From Sphingomonas sp. HITSZ_GF (lineage in GTDB: Bacteria > Pseudomonadota > Alphaproteobacteria > Sphingomonadales > Sphingomonadaceae), in contig NZ_JARQXA010000005.1 in the NCBI RefSeq assembly GCF_029543155.1, forward strand, positions 372,001 through 436,000: DNA of 64,000 nt, written 5' to 3'. Below are positions 17,882 through 29,647 of this stretch, piece after piece; position 1 is the first letter of the stretch, and the number at the start of each line of letters is the position of its first letter. The position numbers were made by a program, and so were the translations under genes. Below the pieces are notes generated by a model. The model saw only the letters and a program-made list of their open reading frames with translations. It ran no database searches and had not been told where the DNA came from.

Positions 17882-17941
17882 TTCCGATCCTCTCTGCACG
17901 GGAACGCGCGGCGCGCTCCTGGGTGCCGACAAGTGAAACGC

Positions 17942-17969
17942 GAAGGGCCGCCCTTTCGGACGGCCCTTC
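17942..17969. terminator. Hairpin, probable terminator of a small gene
   Basis: GAAGGGCCG (17942-17950) pairs with CGGCCCTTC (17961-17969) around a 10-base loop. It lies 25 bases behind the small open frame at 17994-18068 and before the DksA-like gene. There is no strong T run. Confidence 0.5.
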
Positions 17970-17993
17970 CATTGTCATCCGAACCCGGACAGC

Positions 17994-18068
17994 TCAGCCG
18001 AGCCGGACCACCGCGGTGGAGGCCATGCTCAGAGAATTTGCCGCGAGCGGCATGTGACAATGAGACAT
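17994..18068 (-). CDS. Possible 24-residue small protein with strong ribosome site
   Basis: The ATG at 18068 is preceded by AAAGGAGGTGG with a 4-base gap, one of the strongest ribosome sites in the window. The frame encodes 24 residues, starts MSHCHMPLAANS and ends VVRLG. A hairpin follows. A longer overlapping frame (18029 up to about 18150, ending RSRQIL) has no ribosome site. It could be a real small protein or a leader. No family is recognised. Confidence 0.4.
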   Translation of the reverse strand: MSHCHMPLAANSLSMASTAVVRLG

Positions 18069-18225
18069 CCGACCACCTCCTTTCCGTTGTTGACGATGGC
18101 CTGGATGTGGGATGCCGGTGCCTCTGTTTCAATCGCAAGGAGCTGACATCGCACGCATTTTTTCGGGCGACGACGCCTCTCGAAGCCCGGCCGGGCCCTG
18201 CCATTCGGGACCGGACGCCTTCCCA

Positions 18226-18251
18226 GGAACCCGCGCCGATGGCTCCTCGTT
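18226..18251 (+). promoter_or_regulatory. EcfG-type promoter, exact consensus
   Basis: GGAAC (18226-18230), 17 bases, CGTT (18248-18251), 27 bases before the ATG at 18279. Confidence 0.65.
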
Positions 18252-18278
18252 CTGTCGATGGGGGCACTGGAGCGTGCC

Positions 18279-18491
18279 ATGACAGAGATAGACCGCCTCA
18301 TCGCTCAATCCGAAACGGAGCTTCGCCGGGCCAGGACCGCACAGTCCGTCGACGCCCGCGACCGTCATGTGATGTGCTCGGAGCGCCTGCTCGACGAAGC
18401 CTGGCGGCTGAATGAGGTCGACGCGGATTTGCCGCCGCTCGAGAGCGGCCTGTGGTGCGCGCGGACCGACGGGATGCGCGCGGCCGCCTGA
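18279..18491 (+). CDS. Small hypothetical protein
   Basis: A 70-residue, charged, helical protein with no known family. It begins MTEIDRLIAQSETELRRAR and has one conserved-looking CSERLLDEAW stretch. The ATG at 18279 is chosen over one seven codons upstream because it lies at a normal distance behind an exact EcfG-type promoter. It is probably a general stress protein; the next gene has its own similar promoter. Confidence 0.6.
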   Translation: MTEIDRLIAQSETELRRARTAQSVDARDRHVMCSERLLDEAWRLNEVDADLPPLESGLWCARTDGMRAAA

Positions 18492-18496
18492 GGCCC

Positions 18497-18521
18497 GGAA
18501 CGGGCACCCGGCGGGACGGTT
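18497..18521 (+). promoter_or_regulatory. EcfG-like promoter (GGTT variant)
   Basis: GGAAC (18497-18501), 16 bases, GGTT (18518-18521), 22 bases before the ATG at 18544. The same GGTT variant appears at 24432, 28083 and 41031. Confidence 0.55.
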
Positions 18522-18543
18522 GGGAAAGGACTAGGAGAGACGT

Positions 18544-18903
18544 ATGACCGATCATGTTCCCCAAGGGGCCAGTCCCCAGGATTTCCGCGAGACTGCCGAA
18601 CGCAGCCTCGATGCAGGTATCGCCGATGAGAGCGCCAGCTACGCAGCCGCGGCTGTACCGGCCGGCGACGATCCGGGATGGCAGAATGCCGATGGCATCC
18701 CCCAGACCGGCGAGGAGGATCCGCTCGCGCAGGTGAGCGACGGCGATTCGAGCGCGGGTGCCGCCGAGTTCGCGCGCACTGAGCGCGCCGAGGCGCCGCA
18801 GGAGTCGGTGGACGGTAGCGACAGCATCGAGCCCGGTCGTATCCCGGGCTCGGCGCAGGACATTGAGGTGGCTGGCGTGACCGGGCCCGGCCCGAGTGGC
18901 TGA
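18544..18903 (+). CDS. Acidic, probably disordered hypothetical protein
   Basis: A 119-residue protein rich in Asp, Glu, Ala, Gly, Ser and Pro with no hydrophobic segment, so it is probably unfolded in isolation. It contains no recognised domain. A clear ribosome site (TAGGAGAGACGT) precedes the ATG, and an EcfG-like promoter lies upstream. It converges on dnaE2, with only 8 bases between the stops. Acidic low-complexity proteins of this kind are common in sphingomonad stress regions, but no function can be assigned. Confidence 0.62.
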   Translation: MTDHVPQGASPQDFRETAERSLDAGIADESASYAAAAVPAGDDPGWQNADGIPQTGEEDPLAQVSDGDSSAGAAEFARTERAEAPQESVDGSDSIEPGRIPGSAQDIEVAGVTGPGPSG

Positions 18904-18911
18904 CCGCCGAT

Positions 18912-22223
<3,312 letters not shown>

Positions 22224-22248
22224 GGGACGAGTCGGCAAGAGGAACGAT

Positions 22249-22263
22249 GTTCCTTATATGTTC
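22249..22263. promoter_or_regulatory. LexA box before dnaE2
   Basis: GTTC (22249-22252), seven bases, GTTC (22260-22263). It lies 26 bases before the dnaE2 ATG. An extra GGAACGATGTTCC palindrome (22241-22253) overlaps its first half. Confidence 0.85.
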
Positions 22264-22303
22264 TTGCCGGGCGGGTCGAATCGATCTTCGAGCCTCGCTC
22301 GTT

Positions 22304-22331
22304 GCCCCGGACCGACGCTCGTGTCCGGGGC
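22304..22331. terminator. Hairpin downstream of hybrid kinase
   Basis: GCCCCGGAC (22304-22312) pairs with GTCCGGGGC (22323-22331) around 10 bases. It sits 11 bases behind the stop of the kinase gene and before dnaE2. No T run follows. Confidence 0.5.
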
Positions 22332-22341
22332 CGACTGCCGC

Positions 22342-24246
22342 CTAGTCGCCCTGCGCCAGCAACGTGCGGATCGCCACCGCAAGCGTCTGGAGCTTGTATG
22401 GCTTGCGAAGTATCGGAAATTCCCGCTGGTCCGCGGGTATGAACTGCTTGCTGCTATAGCCGCTCGCAAGCAGCACCGCGACCCGATCGTTCTGCTCGCG
22501 CACGCGCTTGGCCAATTCCAAGCCGTTCATGCCCGGCATGACGATGTCGGAGAATATCAGGTCGACCGAGTTGTCTTTCAGGCGCTCGAGCGCTTCCTCG
22601 CCGCTCGCAGCCTCGACCACCTCGCAACCGAGATCCTCGAGCAGCTGTCGCGCGAAATAGCGGACATGGTCGCTATCCTCGACCAGCAGCACCTTGAGGC
22701 CAGCGGCAATCGAGACCTGGGGATCGAGCTCGGCTGACTTTTGCGCCGGCTTGTCGGTCCGGGGCAGCAGGATGCGGACCGTCGTGCCCTGGCCGAGCTC
22801 CGATTCGATGGTTGCGGCCCCCCCGGATTGCACGGCGAACCCATGGATCTGGGACAGGCCGAGCCCGGTGCCCTTTCCGGCCGGTTTGGTCGTGAAGAAG
22901 GGCTCGAACACGCGCTCCAGCTTCTCGGGCGCGATGCCCTCCCCGGTATCGCTGATCGCAAGGCACACCATGTCGCCCTCGGGCCGCGACAGGTTGCTCG
23001 TCACGAGACGGATCCGGCCTCCGTTCGGCATCGCATCGCGCGCATTCAGCACCGCGTTGAGCAGCGCAGTCTCCAGCCCCGTCGGATCGATCTCGACCGG
23101 CCAGAGCGCCGGCGCCAGGTCGAGCTCGAGCGCGACATTGCCGCCCAGCGTACGCTGGAGCATTTCGGCCACCGCATCAAGACGCACGCTCAGATCAAGA
23201 ACCTCGGGCTCGAGCGGCTGGCGCCGCGCAAAGGCCAAGAGCTGCGAAGTCAGGCTGGCGGCGCGCTCGGCGGTCTCCAGCATGACGTGGAGATAGCGGT
23301 TACGCTTCTCGGCGGGCAGGTCCGGCTGCTGCAGAAGGAAATCGGTCGAGCCGCGGATCACGGTCATCAGATTGTTGAAGTCGTGCGCGATGCCTCCGGC
23401 CAGCTCGCCGAGTGCCTGGAGCTTCTGCGACTGGAGGAGCGCGGCCTGGGTGTCGCGCAGCTCGTCCTGCGCGAGCTTGCGCTCGGTCACGTCGCGCGTG
23501 ATCTTCGCGAAGCCGATATGGGTGCCGGCCTCGTCGTAGATCGGATCGATGACGACATGGGCCCAGAATAGTGATCCATCCTTGCGGACGCGGCGAGCCT
23601 CGGCCTCGAACTTGCCTTCGCGCAGTGCCGTCTCGAGCGCCGTGGCCGGCGCGCCCCGCGCGCGATCCTCTTGGGTGTAGAAGAGCGAGAAATGCTGGCC
23701 CAGCACCTCCTGCTCCTCATAGCCCTTGATTGCGCGGGCGCCGGCGTTCCAGCTGGTGATGCGTCCGACCGGATCAAGCATGTAGATGGCGTAGTCGTGC
23801 ACGCCCTGCACGAGCATGCGGAATTGCAGTTCGCTGGCCAGGCGCGCCTGTTCGAGCTGGCGCCGCTCGGTGATGTCGCGCGTGATCTTGGCGAAGCCGA
23901 CCAGCGTCCCATCCTCGGCGCGGATCGGGTCGAGCACGGCATGCGCCCAGAACCGGCTGCCGTCCTTGCGCACCCGCCAGCCCTCGACCTCAGAGCGGCC
24001 CTCGCCGGCCGCCTTGGCGAGCGCTTTGGCGGGAAGCCCGGCCGCGCGATCCTCCGGCGTGAAGAAGCGCGAATAATGCTCGCCGACGATCTCCTCCGCG
24101 GCATAGCCCTTGAGCCGCTCGGCACCCGCATTCCAGGTGACGATCCGGCCTTCGCGATCGAGCATGTAGATCGCATAGTCGATCACCGACTGGACCAGTA
24201 TCTCGAACCGGTTTGCGACAGGATCCTCGAACGGCGATTGGACCAT
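22342..24246 (-). CDS. Hybrid sensor histidine kinase (PAS-PAS-kinase-receiver)
   Basis: A 634-residue cytoplasmic sensor with no membrane segment. Two closely similar PAS domains are seen (DYAIYMLDREGRIVTWNAGAERLKGY and DYAIYMLDPVGRITSWNAGARAIKGY), each followed by a PAC stretch with VGFAKITRDITERR or IGFAKITRDVTERK. The phospho-acceptor His is in GGIAHDFNNLMTVIRG. The ATPase has NAVLNARDAMP, DTGEGI and GKGTGLGLSQIHGF. The C-terminal receiver has VLLVEDSD and the phospho-Asp in FSDIVMPG. The start at 24246 is chosen over an upstream in-frame start because similarity begins there. No output regulator is adjacent. The partner may be elsewhere. Confidence 0.92.
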   Translation of the reverse strand: MVQSPFEDPVANRFEILVQSVIDYAIYMLDREGRIVTWNAGAERLKGYAAEEIVGEHYSRFFTPEDRAAGLPAKALAKAAGEGRSEVEGWRVRKDGSRFWAHAVLDPIRAEDGTLVGFAKITRDITERRQLEQARLASELQFRMLVQGVHDYAIYMLDPVGRITSWNAGARAIKGYEEQEVLGQHFSLFYTQEDRARGAPATALETALREGKFEAEARRVRKDGSLFWAHVVIDPIYDEAGTHIGFAKITRDVTERKLAQDELRDTQAALLQSQKLQALGELAGGIAHDFNNLMTVIRGSTDFLLQQPDLPAEKRNRYLHVMLETAERAASLTSQLLAFARRQPLEPEVLDLSVRLDAVAEMLQRTLGGNVALELDLAPALWPVEIDPTGLETALLNAVLNARDAMPNGGRIRLVTSNLSRPEGDMVCLAISDTGEGIAPEKLERVFEPFFTTKPAGKGTGLGLSQIHGFAVQSGGAATIESELGQGTTVRILLPRTDKPAQKSAELDPQVSIAAGLKVLLVEDSDHVRYFARQLLEDLGCEVVEAASGEEALERLKDNSVDLIFSDIVMPGMNGLELAKRVREQNDRVAVLLASGYSSKQFIPADQREFPILRKPYKLQTLAVAIRTLLAQGD

Positions 24247-24431
24247 TTTATTCCCTGAAAAGAAGGCGCTGCGCCGCCATAGCGCGCATGGGCACGGCCG
24301 CGCAAATCCCGCTAGTGGGCGGAGATTGCTGGAAATTGTCCAGCTCCTCCGGGCCGAACGACGCGCCACGACCCGAGAGCGGCCGAGACGCGAGCATGGC
24401 TCAGAACGGCGGGCCGGTTATGGCTGCGGGC

Positions 24432-24456
24432 GGAACGTGCGCGTTGCCAAGGGGTT
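24432..24456 (+). promoter_or_regulatory. EcfG-like promoter (GGTT variant)
   Basis: GGAAC (24432-24436), 16 bases, GGTT (24453-24456), about 54 bases before the GTG at 24511. Confidence 0.5.
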
Positions 24457-24510
24457 GATATCACCGCGTGCAAGGCATGCCCCAAAGTCAGCTAAGTGCA
24501 GGAAATCATT

Positions 24511-24714
24511 GTGTCGGATTCTCGAATCGTCGCCATTGGTCTGCTCACCCGGCAGGACCTGGACCGGCTGGGAGAAAGCTTCCGGGGCGCGATACCCGTG
24601 CCGGCCGACGGAGGGTTCGACGATCTGTTGCGCCAGCTCGACCAGGTCGAGCTGGCCGCCTCGGGTCGCGGCGTCCTGTTGGTTGCCGATCCGGCGTCGC
24701 ACGGCGAGACATGA
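24511..24714 (+). CDS. Small hypothetical protein
   Basis: A 67-residue protein that begins MSDSRIVAIGLLTRQDLDRLG and has an amphipathic FDDLLRQLDQVE segment. Similar short proteins occur in sphingomonads, with no function assigned. GTG at 24511 is preferred because AGGAA lies 6 bases before it; another GTG at 24496 is in frame. The gene is divergent from the PAS-PAS kinase and has an EcfG-like promoter. Confidence 0.6.
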   Translation: MSDSRIVAIGLLTRQDLDRLGESFRGAIPVPADGGFDDLLRQLDQVELAASGRGVLLVADPASHGET

Positions 24715-24862
24715 TCTCCGCTCGGCCGGCCTGCTGCCGGGCCGAGTCTCTTACCCAATCGCGCGCGCCCCCCGGCACTACCATTCGGCCCGAGCCTGAT
24801 CTGGGTTAATTCGTGATTTATTAGGAGGTTAGCGCCCAGATGACTTCTGCAAGGAGAATTCG

Positions 24863-25258
24863 ATGCTGCAACTTCTCTACATCAGCTCGGCGCGCAGGAA
24901 CGAAGTCATCGATCTCGACCAGCTCCTTGCACAGGCGCAGCGAAACAATGCGCGCGACGAGATCACCGGCCTTCTCTACACCGATGGCCGTCGGTTTCTC
25001 CAGGCGCTCGAAGGACCGAAGACCGCGGTCGAAGACGTCTTCCTTCGCATCATCGCCGATCCTCGCCACCATGCACTGGTGCTTCTCTCGCGGCGCGAAA
25101 CCACGCGGCGCGAATTTGGCGAATGGTCGATGGCCCGCCGCAGCTTTCAGGAGACGCAGGACCAGTTCGGCGGCCGTATCGCCGCTCTTTGCCGGGATGC
25201 CGATCCGTCGATCCGCGGCACCTTCGCCGGGCTGGTCGACGTGCGGGACGCCGCCTAG
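24863..25258 (+). CDS. BLUF domain blue-light photoreceptor
   Basis: A 131-residue stand-alone BLUF protein that binds FAD and senses blue light. The flavin-contacting Tyr lies in LLYISSA near the start. Asn in RNNARDEITGLLY, the key Gln in RRFLQALEG and the Trp/Met segment in FGEWSMA are all present. There is no output domain, so it should act through a partner. AAGGAG lies before the ATG. Its stop overlaps the stop of the LOV histidine kinase by four bases on the opposite strand, so two blue-light sensors are neighbours. Confidence 0.92.
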   Translation: MLQLLYISSARRNEVIDLDQLLAQAQRNNARDEITGLLYTDGRRFLQALEGPKTAVEDVFLRIIADPRHHALVLLSRRETTRREFGEWSMARRSFQETQDQFGGRIAALCRDADPSIRGTFAGLVDVRDAA

Positions 25259-26961
25259 CCCTCCTTGGGTCCGAAGTCGCCCATATCGTCTCGCGCCGCC
25301 GTGCTGCGGCGGTCGAGCGCGATCCGGACCCGGTCCGCTAGCTCCTCCTTGCGATAGGGCTTGCCGACCACGTCGAGCTGCGTGCCGCGCGGGATGTCCG
25401 CTACAAGATCCTCGTTATAGCCGGTCGTCATCAGGATGGGCAGCAACGGCCGAATGGCGCGGCTTCGCTCGACGAGCTCGAGACCGCTCATGCCACCCGG
25501 CATCACGATATCGGTGAAAAGGAGATCCACGGGTTGCCCTTCGAGGATCGGAACCGCTTCCTCGCCGCTGGCCACCGCTATGACTTGGTAGCCGAGCGAA
25601 ACTAGCTGCTCGCGCGCGAGCATCCGCACATCCTCACTGTCTTCGACGAGCAGGATCGTTTCGCTTCCTTTCGGGAGCGCGCCCGCCCGGGCGTGCTCGA
25701 CCCGGCGCAGGCTCGCCGCCTCGGCCTGCGCGACCGGAAAAAGCATCCGGATCTCGGTGCCCTGATCGGGTGCGGACTCGATCTCCAGCCGCCCGAGCGA
25801 TTGCTGGACGAAGCCATGCACCATCGCGAGCCCCAGTCCGGTACCGCGCTCGCTGCCCTTCGTGGTGAAGAAGGGCTCGGTGGCCCGCTGGCGTACGTCG
25901 GCGGACATGCCGGTGCCCTGGTCGCGGATCGCCAGAACGACATAGTCACCGGGCGGCAGTTGCCGGGCCTCGGCATTGCCGTTCAGCGTCAGCCGTTCGG
26001 TCGCGATCGTCACGGTGCCTCCCGAGGGCATGGCGTCGCGCGCATTGATAAGCACGTTGAGCACCGCCATCTCGAGGTGCGTCGGGTCAATGCTGATGGC
26101 CGGCAGGCGCCGCTCGAGCGCCATCACCAGCCTGATCTGCGCCCCGACCGTATTGTCGAGCAGATCCCCGAACTCGTGCAGGAGATCGTTGAGGTCGACA
26201 TTCCTGGGTTCGAGCCGGGTCTTGCGCGCAAAGGCGAGCAACTGCCGCGTCAGCTTGGCACCGCGGTCCGTCGCTCGGGCGGCGTTGTCGAGCAGGCGAA
26301 GCTGGCGCTCGCTCAGGGGGTCGTTACGCAGCAGATCGAGATTTCCGGCGACGACCTGCAGCAAATTGTTGAAGTCATGCGCCAGCCCGGCCGTGAGCTG
26401 GCCGATCGACTCCATCTTCTGGGCCTGGCGGAAGGACTGTTCGGACGAGCGACGGCGCGTGACGTCGAGCTGACTGGCGAAGAAGTAGATCAGCGCGCCG
26501 GCATCGTCATAGACTGGCGCGACGAAGACCGCATTCCAGAAGGAGGTGCCGTCGCGACGGTAGTTCAGGATCTCCAGAGAGATAGCCTGCTCGGCAGCGA
26601 CCGCCTCGCGAAGCTCGCGCACCGAACCGCGGTCCGTATCCGGTCCCTGGAGGAAGCGGCAATTCCGGCCGAGGATCTCGGCTTCCGAATATCCGGTCAG
26701 GTCGAGAAACGCCTTGTTGGCGAAGGCGATCGGATTATCGGGCTGCCTGGGATCGGTGATGATCATCGGCATCCGCGTCATCTGCAATGCCGCGAAGAAT
26801 ATGGTGCCGCGATCGGTGAGCCCGGGCTGCGCGACTGTCGAGCTCTTCCAATGATGGCTCGGGCGGTCGCCCGTCGGAAAGTAGGAGGTGTCGTCCGGGA
26901 GGTCCCCGGCGGGGATCCCCGTCGCCTCGCGCCCGCCGCCTCTCTCTTCGTCTTGATTCAC
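25255..26961 (-). CDS. LOV-domain hybrid histidine kinase
   Basis: A 568-residue blue-light sensor kinase. The LOV domain occupies about residues 55-160 and holds the photoactive Cys in GRNCRFLQGPDTD, with NPIAFANKAFLDLTGY before it and FWNAVFVAPVYDDAG after it. The phospho-acceptor His is in AGLAHDFNNLLQVV, the ATPase has NVLINARDAMPSGG and GTGLGLAMVHGF, and the C-terminal receiver has LLVEDSEDVR and LFTDIVMPGG. All hallmark residues are present, so it should form a flavin-cysteinyl adduct. It is similar in layout to the kinase at 22342. Confidence 0.94.
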   Translation of the reverse strand: MNQDEERGGGREATGIPAGDLPDDTSYFPTGDRPSHHWKSSTVAQPGLTDRGTIFFAALQMTRMPMIITDPRQPDNPIAFANKAFLDLTGYSEAEILGRNCRFLQGPDTDRGSVRELREAVAAEQAISLEILNYRRDGTSFWNAVFVAPVYDDAGALIYFFASQLDVTRRRSSEQSFRQAQKMESIGQLTAGLAHDFNNLLQVVAGNLDLLRNDPLSERQLRLLDNAARATDRGAKLTRQLLAFARKTRLEPRNVDLNDLLHEFGDLLDNTVGAQIRLVMALERRLPAISIDPTHLEMAVLNVLINARDAMPSGGTVTIATERLTLNGNAEARQLPPGDYVVLAIRDQGTGMSADVRQRATEPFFTTKGSERGTGLGLAMVHGFVQQSLGRLEIESAPDQGTEIRMLFPVAQAEAASLRRVEHARAGALPKGSETILLVEDSEDVRMLAREQLVSLGYQVIAVASGEEAVPILEGQPVDLLFTDIVMPGGMSGLELVERSRAIRPLLPILMTTGYNEDLVADIPRGTQLDVVGKPYRKEELADRVRIALDRRSTAARDDMGDFGPKEG

Positions 26962-27152
26962 TCAACAGGCCTTTCGCAGGTCGCGCGTCGAACCGGGGCT
27001 AGCATCGCTGCTGCCGCAACGGCTCTAAACTGGGGCAAGCCGGCCATGGCGAAATCCTTCAATCGCGCCTGCCCCGAGCTTGAAGGATCGAGACGATGCC
27101 GTGGCACATGTCCTGGCAACCGAAGGTCCAACGGCACCGGCGAAGCATCGCG

Positions 27153-27569
27153 CTAGGACTTGCCGCCTGTCGCCGTGTCGCCTGCCAGCATCGATTCGAC
27201 CATGGCGCCGCCGACGCCCGCGATCGCAGTCTGCGCCAGCTCCTTCACTTCCTGCCGGCCGATATCGATCGCACTCTCCGTCGCGCCGCGCGCGACATCC
27301 TCCAGCGTGTCCGCGAGCGGACCGAGAACCTCGGCTTCGCGGCGCGTGACGGGCAACAGCAGCGCAATTCCGGCGCCGATCGTGGCGGCACCGAGCGCGG
27401 CGGTAATCGGATTTTCCGCGACCTGCCGGGCACCTGCCGATGCCAGCCGGCCGAGGCGACCGCCAGCGCCGGCGATCGCGGCGCGGCCTGTGTCGATGCG
27501 GCGCGACTTTCGCGCCCCCCGTGCCTGGCTCGTGGCGGCTTCGGGCTTCGTAGCGGTCTGACGGGTCAT
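27153..27569 (-). CDS. Small membrane-associated hypothetical protein
   Basis: A 138-residue protein with a basic, disordered N-terminus (KPEAATSQARGARKSRR), one hydrophobic stretch at about residues 52-75 (NPITAALGAATIGAGIALLLP), and an amphipathic helix after it. The layout resembles YqjD/ElaB-type stress proteins, though no family can be named with certainty. Its ATG overlaps the stop of the upstream gene (ATGA), so the pair forms an operon behind the EcfG-like promoter at 28083. Confidence 0.65.
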   Translation of the reverse strand: MTRQTATKPEAATSQARGARKSRRIDTGRAAIAGAGGRLGRLASAGARQVAENPITAALGAATIGAGIALLLPVTRREAEVLGPLADTLEDVARGATESAIDIGRQEVKELAQTAIAGVGGAMVESMLAGDTATGGKS

Positions 27570-28051
27570 GCGAGCGCCTCCTTTGCGCGTGCCTGGCTAC
27601 CCGACCCGGACCGAAGCAGCCCGGCCTTGAAAATGCGTCCGACCGCGAAGCCCAGCAGCGAGGCCGTGCCGATCGCGATCACCGGGTTGCGCCCGATGAC
27701 GCGCCGCGTGCCGTCGGCGATTTCGTCCACATGCGTGTTCCGCACCGTCTCCGCGAGACGATCGAGGGCGTCTCCACCACGGTGCACGGCGCTTCCGGCA
27801 GTCTCGCCGAATCTTTCCCCGGCATCGTCGCCGAACTGGCGCACGATCTCGACGACGGTGCCGATGGCGTCGGCAGCCCCCGCCTTTCGCTCTTCGGCAA
27901 TCCGGCCAAGCCGCGCGATACCCTGGTCGACAAGCATATTGCTCGAGGTGCCGATGCGGCTCGCGATGTGGGACAGTGTCGAGGGCGATGTCGCCTTGGG
28001 CGCCTCGGGCGCCGCGGCGGCGCCGGCGGCTTCTGTCGGAGTCGTGGTCAT
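27566..28051 (-). CDS. Helical membrane-anchored hypothetical protein
   Basis: A 161-residue protein. The N-terminus is Ala/Pro/Thr-rich. A long amphipathic region carries repeated helix-forming blocks (IGTVVEIVRQFGDDAGERFGE, then DALDRLAETVRNTHVDEIAD). The C-terminus has one hydrophobic segment (NPVIAIGTASLLGFAVGRIFKAG) like DUF883-type ribosome- or membrane-associated stress proteins. The ATG at 28051 has GGGAGC upstream and is 31 bases behind a candidate EcfG-type promoter. It is coupled to the next gene by a four-base overlap. Confidence 0.68.
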   Translation of the reverse strand: MTTTPTEAAGAAAAPEAPKATSPSTLSHIASRIGTSSNMLVDQGIARLGRIAEERKAGAADAIGTVVEIVRQFGDDAGERFGETAGSAVHRGGDALDRLAETVRNTHVDEIADGTRRVIGRNPVIAIGTASLLGFAVGRIFKAGLLRSGSGSQARAKEALA

Positions 28052-28082
28052 GTGATTTGCTCCCGTCGGAATTCGCGCTCTC

Positions 28083-28107
28083 AACCGACGCGAATGCACC
28101 CAGTTCC
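28083..28107 (-). promoter_or_regulatory. EcfG-like promoter (GGTT variant)
   Basis: Minus strand GGAAC (28107-28103), 16 bases, GGTT (28086-28083), 31 bases before the ATG at 28051. Confidence 0.58.
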
Positions 28108-28171
28108 CTTTTGCCGGCAGAGGCAGGCCGTCCGCCACGAGGGACACGGCGATGGCAAGGAGAGGCGCGCG

Positions 28172-29380
28172 TCAGGCGGCCAGCGCGTAGCGCCTGCAAT
28201 GCTCGAGATATCCCGCCTCGTGGCTCCCTGCGAGGGAAACGACGCTTTCCCAGAGCCAGGAGGGGGCGTCGATCAATCCGCGCCGGTCGGCGTCCAGCGC
28301 TTCCCCCCACGCCTTCCGGGAAGAGGCGTCGAGTTGCCTCGCATGCGCCTTGGCCACCACGAAGGCGAGATAGCGTGCGGCCTTTATCGCCTGTCCCTGG
28401 CTGAACTGCTCGACTTCGATCTTGAGGTCCTGGGGCGCCAGTTCGCGCAGCACCAGGCTTCGATCCAGCATTTGCACCGGCATCATGCGCGAGCCAAGGT
28501 AAGGCGAGAGTGCCTTCGCGGCGGTGACAACCCTTTCCCCCTGGTCCTTGGGCAGCCGGGCGCCTCGATAGGCCGGCGCGATAGGCTCGACCGCCTCTTT
28601 CAAATCCATCAAGGCATATTCCGATTTCCCCTTGCCGGTATCCAAGCCGACGATCGCCGCGAAACGCAGCGACCCGAGCGAGCTGCAGCCTTTCATCCAA
28701 TAGGCCGCATCGACGAGCCGGACGCTGCGCTCCTTGCCTTTGCGGTCGAGCGACAGGATCAGCCGCGCGACATCGCCATCCTCGAACAGGCTTTGCAGCG
28801 CGACACGCTCGTCGGGGTCGAGCGCCCAGAAGCGCTTGCCCAGCGGCAGCCTCGGCTCGACCGCGTCCAGGCGCTCCTTGGCGAGGTGTTTCCAGCGGCG
28901 TCCCAGCGCACGCCGCTTGACGCTGCGGACAAGCTCGGGCTCCACGCCGGGGTCGTCCTGGTCGGGATCGCGCAGCGCGGCACCATAGCCGTCCACCATT
29001 TCCTCCATCATCCGGGCGGTCACGACACCCGGAAGATCCGAACCGCGCGCCGCCGTCGCGAGCGACAGGCCCAGGCGAATCAGATCCTGGGCCGGATTTC
29101 CGATAACGGCCTGGTCCAGGTCGCGGATCTGGATTTCCACATCGCCCTGTTCGTTGGCGAGCGGTCCGAGATTGCCGAGGTGGCAGTCGCCGCAAATCCA
29201 TATCGCCGGCCCCTGCGGCACCCGGCTCGCGGCGGGCGATGCCGCCAGCCACTCGTAGAATTTGGCGGTGTTGCCGCGGACGAAGGCGTGCGCGGACCGG
29301 GCCATCTTCATGGCGCGGCGACTTTCCAACATGGTCTTGCGGTCGGCTGGGAGTGGCATCGGCAAATCTGGTTTCCTCAT
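28172..29380 (-). CDS. DUF2252 domain protein
   Basis: A 402-residue soluble protein of the DUF2252 family, which has a kinase-like fold related to aminoglycoside phosphotransferases and no established substrate. Visible blocks are FVRGNTAKFYEWLA, ICGDCHLGNLG (the HxGN-type loop), IQIRDLDQAVIGNPAQDLIRL (the metal-binding Asp region), and a long helical C-terminal part. The start at 29380 is the first ATG consistent with the family; the frame is open further upstream. It is divergent from the PRC-barrel membrane protein. Confidence 0.85.
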   Translation of the reverse strand: MRKPDLPMPLPADRKTMLESRRAMKMARSAHAFVRGNTAKFYEWLAASPAASRVPQGPAIWICGDCHLGNLGPLANEQGDVEIQIRDLDQAVIGNPAQDLIRLGLSLATAARGSDLPGVVTARMMEEMVDGYGAALRDPDQDDPGVEPELVRSVKRRALGRRWKHLAKERLDAVEPRLPLGKRFWALDPDERVALQSLFEDGDVARLILSLDRKGKERSVRLVDAAYWMKGCSSLGSLRFAAIVGLDTGKGKSEYALMDLKEAVEPIAPAYRGARLPKDQGERVVTAAKALSPYLGSRMMPVQMLDRSLVLRELAPQDLKIEVEQFSQGQAIKAARYLAFVVAKAHARQLDASSRKAWGEALDADRRGLIDAPSWLWESVVSLAGSHEAGYLEHCRRYALAA

Positions 29381-29647
29381 TGGGAAACGCTGCAACGCCC
29401 GAGCGGACGGATTGTAACAAACTGTTGCTGCTGCCGTGCTCCCGACTGTCGCCGATAGATTTAACCTGAAGCAAGTGCCTGAGCGAGCGCGAGATTTCTG
29501 AGGAACGCTGTGCCCGCTTTCGAGTTGAGCAGCGCACCGACGCCATAGGGCGACGCGCCACTTTGGCAAAGGCCGCGAGGCCACGACTTGCGCGTCGCGG
29601 CCGGGCTATGATGGGAGGTCGCCACGCTTATTGCGATTGCTGGCTGG

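Noticed and set aside
24798..24807. Half copy of the AACCTGGGTT motif before the BLUF gene
   Set aside because: Only one half-site (GGGTT) is present; the other half is GATC. The similar half-site at 29463 was rejected for the same reason.
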